From the NCBI GenBank assembly GCA_003024985.2, contig PXIH01S0018094.1: 10,884 nucleotides of DNA; one strand, given 5' to 3'. Every line of letters starts with the position of its first letter. Position 1 is the first letter of the stretch. The translations under genes were made by a program, and so were the position numbers. Source of the stretch: Euperipatoides rowelli. Taxonomy: Eukaryota > Onychophora > Udeonychophora > Euonychophora > Peripatopsidae. Shown here piece after piece: positions 7,764 to 10,884 of the stretch. The notes beneath the pieces were generated by a model that saw nothing but the letters and a program-made list of their open reading frames with translations, was not told the origin of the DNA and ran no database searches.

Positions 7764-7806
7764 TAGAGCTTTCTGTGTTGAATCAAGATTTTAATATTGA
7801 ATCTTG
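7764..7806 (+). repeat. Partial third unit and small inverted repeat
   Basis: TAGAGCTTTCTGTGTTGAAT resembles the opening of the 103-bp units upstream. It is followed by CAAGATT and, 9 bases later, AATCTTG, a perfect 7-bp inverted repeat. The remainder of the unit, including the GC-rich core, is missing. Confidence 0.5.
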
Positions 7807-8246
7807 TTAATACTCTGCAATTAACACTCCTACTTTTTTCTACATACTGTAATGTTTTCTATATGGAAGAAGTATCCAAGATTGAAATCATTAGTATGGG
7901 ATAGTTACAGATAACTGTTGTGCCTACATTTTTAGTGTTTGTTTGTTTTTTAAAAAATATAAAAAATATATAGTATAAATGAATAAGTTTCATAGTAACA
8001 ATTTTTGTCACAAAATTAGGGTGGGGAAGATTATTGATGCAATGGTATCAACCCTATTTTGAATGGAATGTTTATTTGCATTGAGTTTGTATTACATTCA
8101 TAAGTTGTTTGTAGATTTTCACTTTTATATCACCAGCATATACTATAATTTCAAAGAAGTTGTCCCGCTCTTCCCATTTGAAACTTGCATAAGTCTCTAA
8201 TGTTTGAGATGTCTTATTTCAAGTTGTATTGTCAAACTAAAAGCAA
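7807..8246. other. AT-rich non-coding stretch, nothing recognised
   Basis: No gene, RNA or transposon signature was seen. Sequence character resembles an invertebrate 3' UTR or intergenic DNA. Confidence 0.5.
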
Positions 8247-8366
8247 TAATTTAGATATTTAGAAATATTTGTTTGAATGTGTATGTTTAGTGTAAATGTG
8301 AGTCACTAATTTAGATGTTTAGAATTATTTGTGTGAATATGTATGTTTAGTGTAAATGTGTTTTAA
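8247..8366 (+). repeat. 60-bp direct tandem duplication
   Basis: Units 8247-8306 and 8307-8366 both begin TAATTTAGAT and include GTATGTTTAGTGTAAATGTG. Over the first 54 bases only four positions differ, and the last six bases differ. This is a fairly recent single duplication. Confidence 0.9.
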
Positions 8367-9024
8367 TTTATGAAATTATTTTGAAAATATGATAAAAGTG
8401 ACCAAGAGGTGGAGCTAGATAAGTGTTAAGAAAATGTGACATCATTTATGTATGGTTATTTATTAGGAATTAATCATGTGATTGTACTTGTGAGGAAGAA
8501 AATTTTATTTGTTGTACAGTATTTAATTATTTATTGTAATTTTTAATGTATAAAAATTGTAAATATGTGAAAAATTCAATTTTGACATGACTATGCACAT
8601 TGATATCGACTCTAATTGTATTATCCTACTGTAGTCATTATATTATAGATATATTTTAATTATTTAATGTCCTTTTACAAGTAACATTCTAAGCTTTTTT
8701 ATTTTTATTCATTAGAGTTTGATATTAAGATTTCTATGTCTAGAATTTTCTCTAAAATGTAATGGCTCCTCTGTCAATATACAATACTTTGTTTAAAACA
8801 TTATTTCTTAAATAAGTTTAAAAAGCCTTAAAACATTTTTAAAATTAATCTCCAAGTTTTAAATCAAACAGATGCAATTGTTGGACACATTCAGATAATT
8901 TAAACTCAGGAATGTGAAATATTTTTAACGTTTTAATAAATCCTGTCGCCATTATTCATTGTTTGGATATTATTGAACGGTATTTCATAAATGTTTATAA
9001 TATTTATCAAATTCCTATTTAAAT
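8367..9024. other. AT-rich non-coding stretch, nothing recognised
   Basis: No supported gene or repeat. The Pumilio-type octamer TGTAAATA occurs at 8558-8565, but such matches are expected by chance in sequence this AT-rich. Confidence 0.5.
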
Positions 9025-9065
9025 AACTAAAATGTTTTTTTTTGTTTCCAAAAAACATTTTAGTT
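9025..9065. repeat. Perfect 16-bp inverted repeat (hairpin) with 9-base loop
   Basis: AACTAAAATGTTTTTT at 9025-9040 is exactly complementary to AAAAAACATTTTAGTT at 9050-9065. It would fold into a 16-bp AT-rich stem. It is too short for a typical microRNA precursor and lacks the T run of a bacterial terminator context. Chance or a small palindromic duplication is the simplest explanation. Confidence 0.85.
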
Positions 9066-9416
9066 TTCAGTTTTAAATGATGATTTACTTACTAAATTTT
9101 GTTTTATTCAGTTAGAATGAAATTATATTTCATTTATTGGTGAAACATTTTAACTAGATAAAGAAAATATGTGCAATGTCTTTTAGAGGGAGTTATTGTA
9201 TTAAGCAGACTTAGATAAAGAGAGATGGACTCATTTTTTAAAAATATTAATTTAAGTTTATATGTCACATGATTGATAAATGATAGCACATTTTTGAGGC
9301 ATTGACTTTTATAGAATGACATATACACTATTTCCAAAAATACTTGTAAGCTGCATCAAGTATTAGGGATGACTTACTACATAAAAAAGCTTTTTTGACT
9401 GCTTTAGTTTACAATA
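9066..9416. other. AT-rich non-coding stretch, nothing recognised
   Basis: A minus-strand open frame of 67 codons at 9134-9337 has no recognisable domain. No other signal was found. Confidence 0.5.
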
Positions 9417-9606
9417 TTTACAGAAGTTATATAATCACTGTTGCAACATTCTGAGTTTCAATTTACAGAGGTTAAATAATCACTAACAACATTCTTAATT
9501 TCTATTTTCAGAGATTAAATAATCACTATTACAACATTCTGGATTTTTATTTAGAGAGGTTAAATAATCATTGATACAACATAAAAATTTCAGATTACAC
9601 AATCAC
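9417..9606 (+). repeat. 45-bp minisatellite, four copies plus a remnant
   Basis: Units begin at about 9417, 9462, 9505 and 9550, each 43 to 45 bases long. Each starts TTTACAGAGGTT or a close variant, followed by AAATAATCACT, then ACAACATTCT and a T-rich end. A shortened fifth unit (CAGATTACACAATCAC) ends near 9606. Divergence between units shows the array is old or exchanging slowly. Confidence 0.9.
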
Positions 9607-9941
9607 ATGATAACCACTTTAACTGTTATATTAAAAATATTTTTCAATATTAAAATAAAATGTTTGACAATAGAAAATAACATTGTACTGTATAATATTC
9701 AGGAGTGAAGATTTATATTCAAAATTTTAAAAAAGCATTCCATTAAGCAGATTTTATAATTAAAATAGATAAAAACAACAAATTCAATTTTTTTATTAAA
9801 ACAAAAAATATAGGCTACATCAAGAAATTATTTCCAGTAGCTCTATGCAAATTGATGAAAAACAGTTTTCAGACAAAATTATTATTAAAAAAATGGTCCA
9901 ATTTTCCAGGTACAAAAAAACAACTACCACATTTTTTTGGA
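9607..9941. other. AT-rich non-coding stretch, nothing recognised
   Basis: No supported gene or repeat was found. Short A and T runs dominate. Confidence 0.5.
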
Positions 9942-9950
9942 GGGGGGGGG
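9942..9950 (+). repeat. G9 homopolymer
   Basis: Nine consecutive G residues stand out in AT-rich DNA. On the minus strand this is the C run that encodes a proline stretch after the transposase-like peptide at 9962-9991. Length may be unreliable. Confidence 0.9.
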
Positions 9951-10632
9951 ATGTCTGGGTCAAAATCATTTTGGTGCTCTTCCACCCATCTCATTATCCA
10001 ACAATTGTACATCTGTTTACCAAAACTTCTATTGAGTGATAACAATACAAAACTGTTGACCAGTGTACATTTTGACACTTGGACAATTAGTACATTCAGC
10101 CTCACACAATCTTGATATTAAAAATAATTTTCTTAAATTTGTCACTCTAATAGACTTGGAAATCTATTTCTTACATTTTTTCACTCTGAAGTCTAATTCA
10201 CAGTTTTGTGTTGAGAGTTTAGAAATCGACACATTAACCAATCAGAGTCTTGAAAACCTTGGGGAAAAAACTTTTGTGTCTAGTCTTATTGGTTGATGTA
10301 TCGATGTAAATATTCAGAACACGACTGTAAAATAGCTTTCAGTTTTGTATATTATCTAACTCTTGTTATCATTAATAAGTATTAAAAAGATTACAATGTG
10401 TAAATTTTCTGTATTACCATAGTTATTATATTCCTATTACTGATTAGAATAGAGATATTCATATTGATAAAGCCATTATGATTAATATAAATACAAGAAA
10501 CATAATAGCAATATATATGGTTTATATACTCTGTTCATGATAAAAGTGCCATTTTATTGATAACCCTTTCCTTTCTGTATGTGTTCAGGTGTTACTTTTA
10601 GAAACTTGTAAATGATGTATTCACGATTACAT
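9951..10632. other. Non-coding stretch with several chance open frames
   Basis: Overlapping open frames on both strands (9845-10296) have no consistent family match. One minus-strand piece at 9962-9991 reads RWVEEHQNDF, loosely like the segment preceding the third catalytic residue of Tc1 transposases, but the similarity stops at the proline run. Inverted CCAAT boxes (AACCAAT at about 10236 and ATTGGTT at about 10288) are about 50 bp apart. No confident function is assigned. Confidence 0.4.
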
Positions 10633-10638
10633 AATAAA
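10633..10638 (+). terminator. Possible upstream poly(A) signal
   Basis: AATAAA followed by GATTTAATGAG. The downstream sequence is less GT-rich than that of the signal about 100 bases further on, so this would be a weaker or alternative site. Confidence 0.35.
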
Positions 10639-10737
10639 GATTTAATGAGCATGTAGAATACCTGCTTTCATTTAAATGTTTTGTACTATAAGCTTACAAT
10701 GTAAAACTCTTTGTATGAATACACTCTTATATACACT

Positions 10738-10790
10738 AATAAAGTATTTATACATTTAGTCAGTGTTTGTTTATTCTCTTGTTTGTTTAT
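10738..10790 (+). terminator. Probable poly(A) signal with downstream GT-rich element
   Basis: AATAAA at 10738-10743 is followed at normal distance by candidate cleavage positions near 10757-10761 and then a GT-rich tract, GTGTTTGTTTATTCTCTTGT and more, at 10762-10788. This is the most complete metazoan polyadenylation arrangement in the window. It could end the PLAC gene transcript after a 3' UTR of about 7.5 kb, or end a different + strand transcript. Confidence 0.55.
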
Positions 10791-10884
10791 TTATTTTTTA
10801 TTGGTTATATTGATTTTATAATTAATGACTTTAATAAGACTAAAATATAAACCAATATGTTTTGAATTTTCACAGGCAACAAAC

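Noticed and set aside
10236-10294. Inverted CCAAT boxes suggesting a promoter
   Set aside because: Two five-base matches in a kilobase-scale AT-rich region are expected by chance, and no downstream first exon was found.
10063-10296. 77-codon + strand open frame
   Set aside because: No domain, no splice context, and overlapped by other equally open frames. Best explained by chance.
3883-10312. Pumilio-type TGTANATA sites at 3883, 4768, 8558 and 10305
   Set aside because: A rough base-composition estimate gives two to three chance matches in about 7.5 kb, so four is not evidence of regulation.
10861-10884. Possible 3' splice site (TTTTCACAG at 10867-10875) at the window end
   Set aside because: The pyrimidine tract is short and only nine bases follow, too few to judge whether an exon begins.
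1-10884. A bacterial-type defence, phage or biosynthetic system
   Set aside because: No ribosome-binding-site-led gene clusters, no long coding frames and no recognisable prokaryotic proteins on either strand. The DNA is eukaryotic in character.

Overview
This window looks like animal nuclear DNA, most likely from an invertebrate and quite possibly an arthropod. It is very AT-rich and carries few CpG dinucleotides by eye. It has spliceosomal intron signals, a tRNA-derived SINE-like family, a decayed mariner-type transposon and many simple and tandem repeats. There is no sign of bacterial or phage gene organisation. Nearly every long open frame is an accidental opening in AT-rich sequence.

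Only one piece of real host coding sequence can be supported. It is a short exon at 3145-3254 on the + strand, preceded by a strong 3' splice site. It encodes a PLAC (protease and lacunin) domain, the six-cysteine module that closes ADAMTS proteases, ADAMTS-like proteins, papilin and lacunin. It therefore looks like the C-terminal exon of a secreted extracellular-matrix protein whose other exons lie upstream of the window. On that reading, 1-3144 is the 3' part of its last intron. The DNA from 3255 onward is a 3' untranslated region, possibly a very long one, followed by flanking DNA. The best poly(A) site is at 10738-10790, but nothing here proves that the transcript extends that far.

Layout: 1-167 holds a 30-bp minisatellite. 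At 832-852 there is a C run followed by a CA run. A SINE-like copy lies at 1503-1614, a degenerate direct repeat at 2086-2300, and a small inverted/direct repeat at 2878-2940. The PLAC exon is at 3145-3254. A 454-bp internally deleted mariner-type element with TIRs of about 80 bp and the last part of a broken transposase lies at 3408-3861. TTA/TTG microsatellites occur at 4525-4568 and 4930-5020. Two related GTTAGG-containing repeats are at 5181-5238 and 6847-6900. A second SINE-like copy is at 7234-7345, a GC-richer hairpin-bearing duplication at 7521-7726, a 60-bp duplication at 8247-8366, a 16-bp-arm hairpin at 9025-9065, a 45-bp minisatellite at 9417-9606, and a G9 tract at 9942-9950.

I found no convincing undescribed multi-gene system. 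The points that deserve a second look are the PLAC exon, the transposon inserted just after its stop codon, and the hairpin-bearing repeat around 7550.
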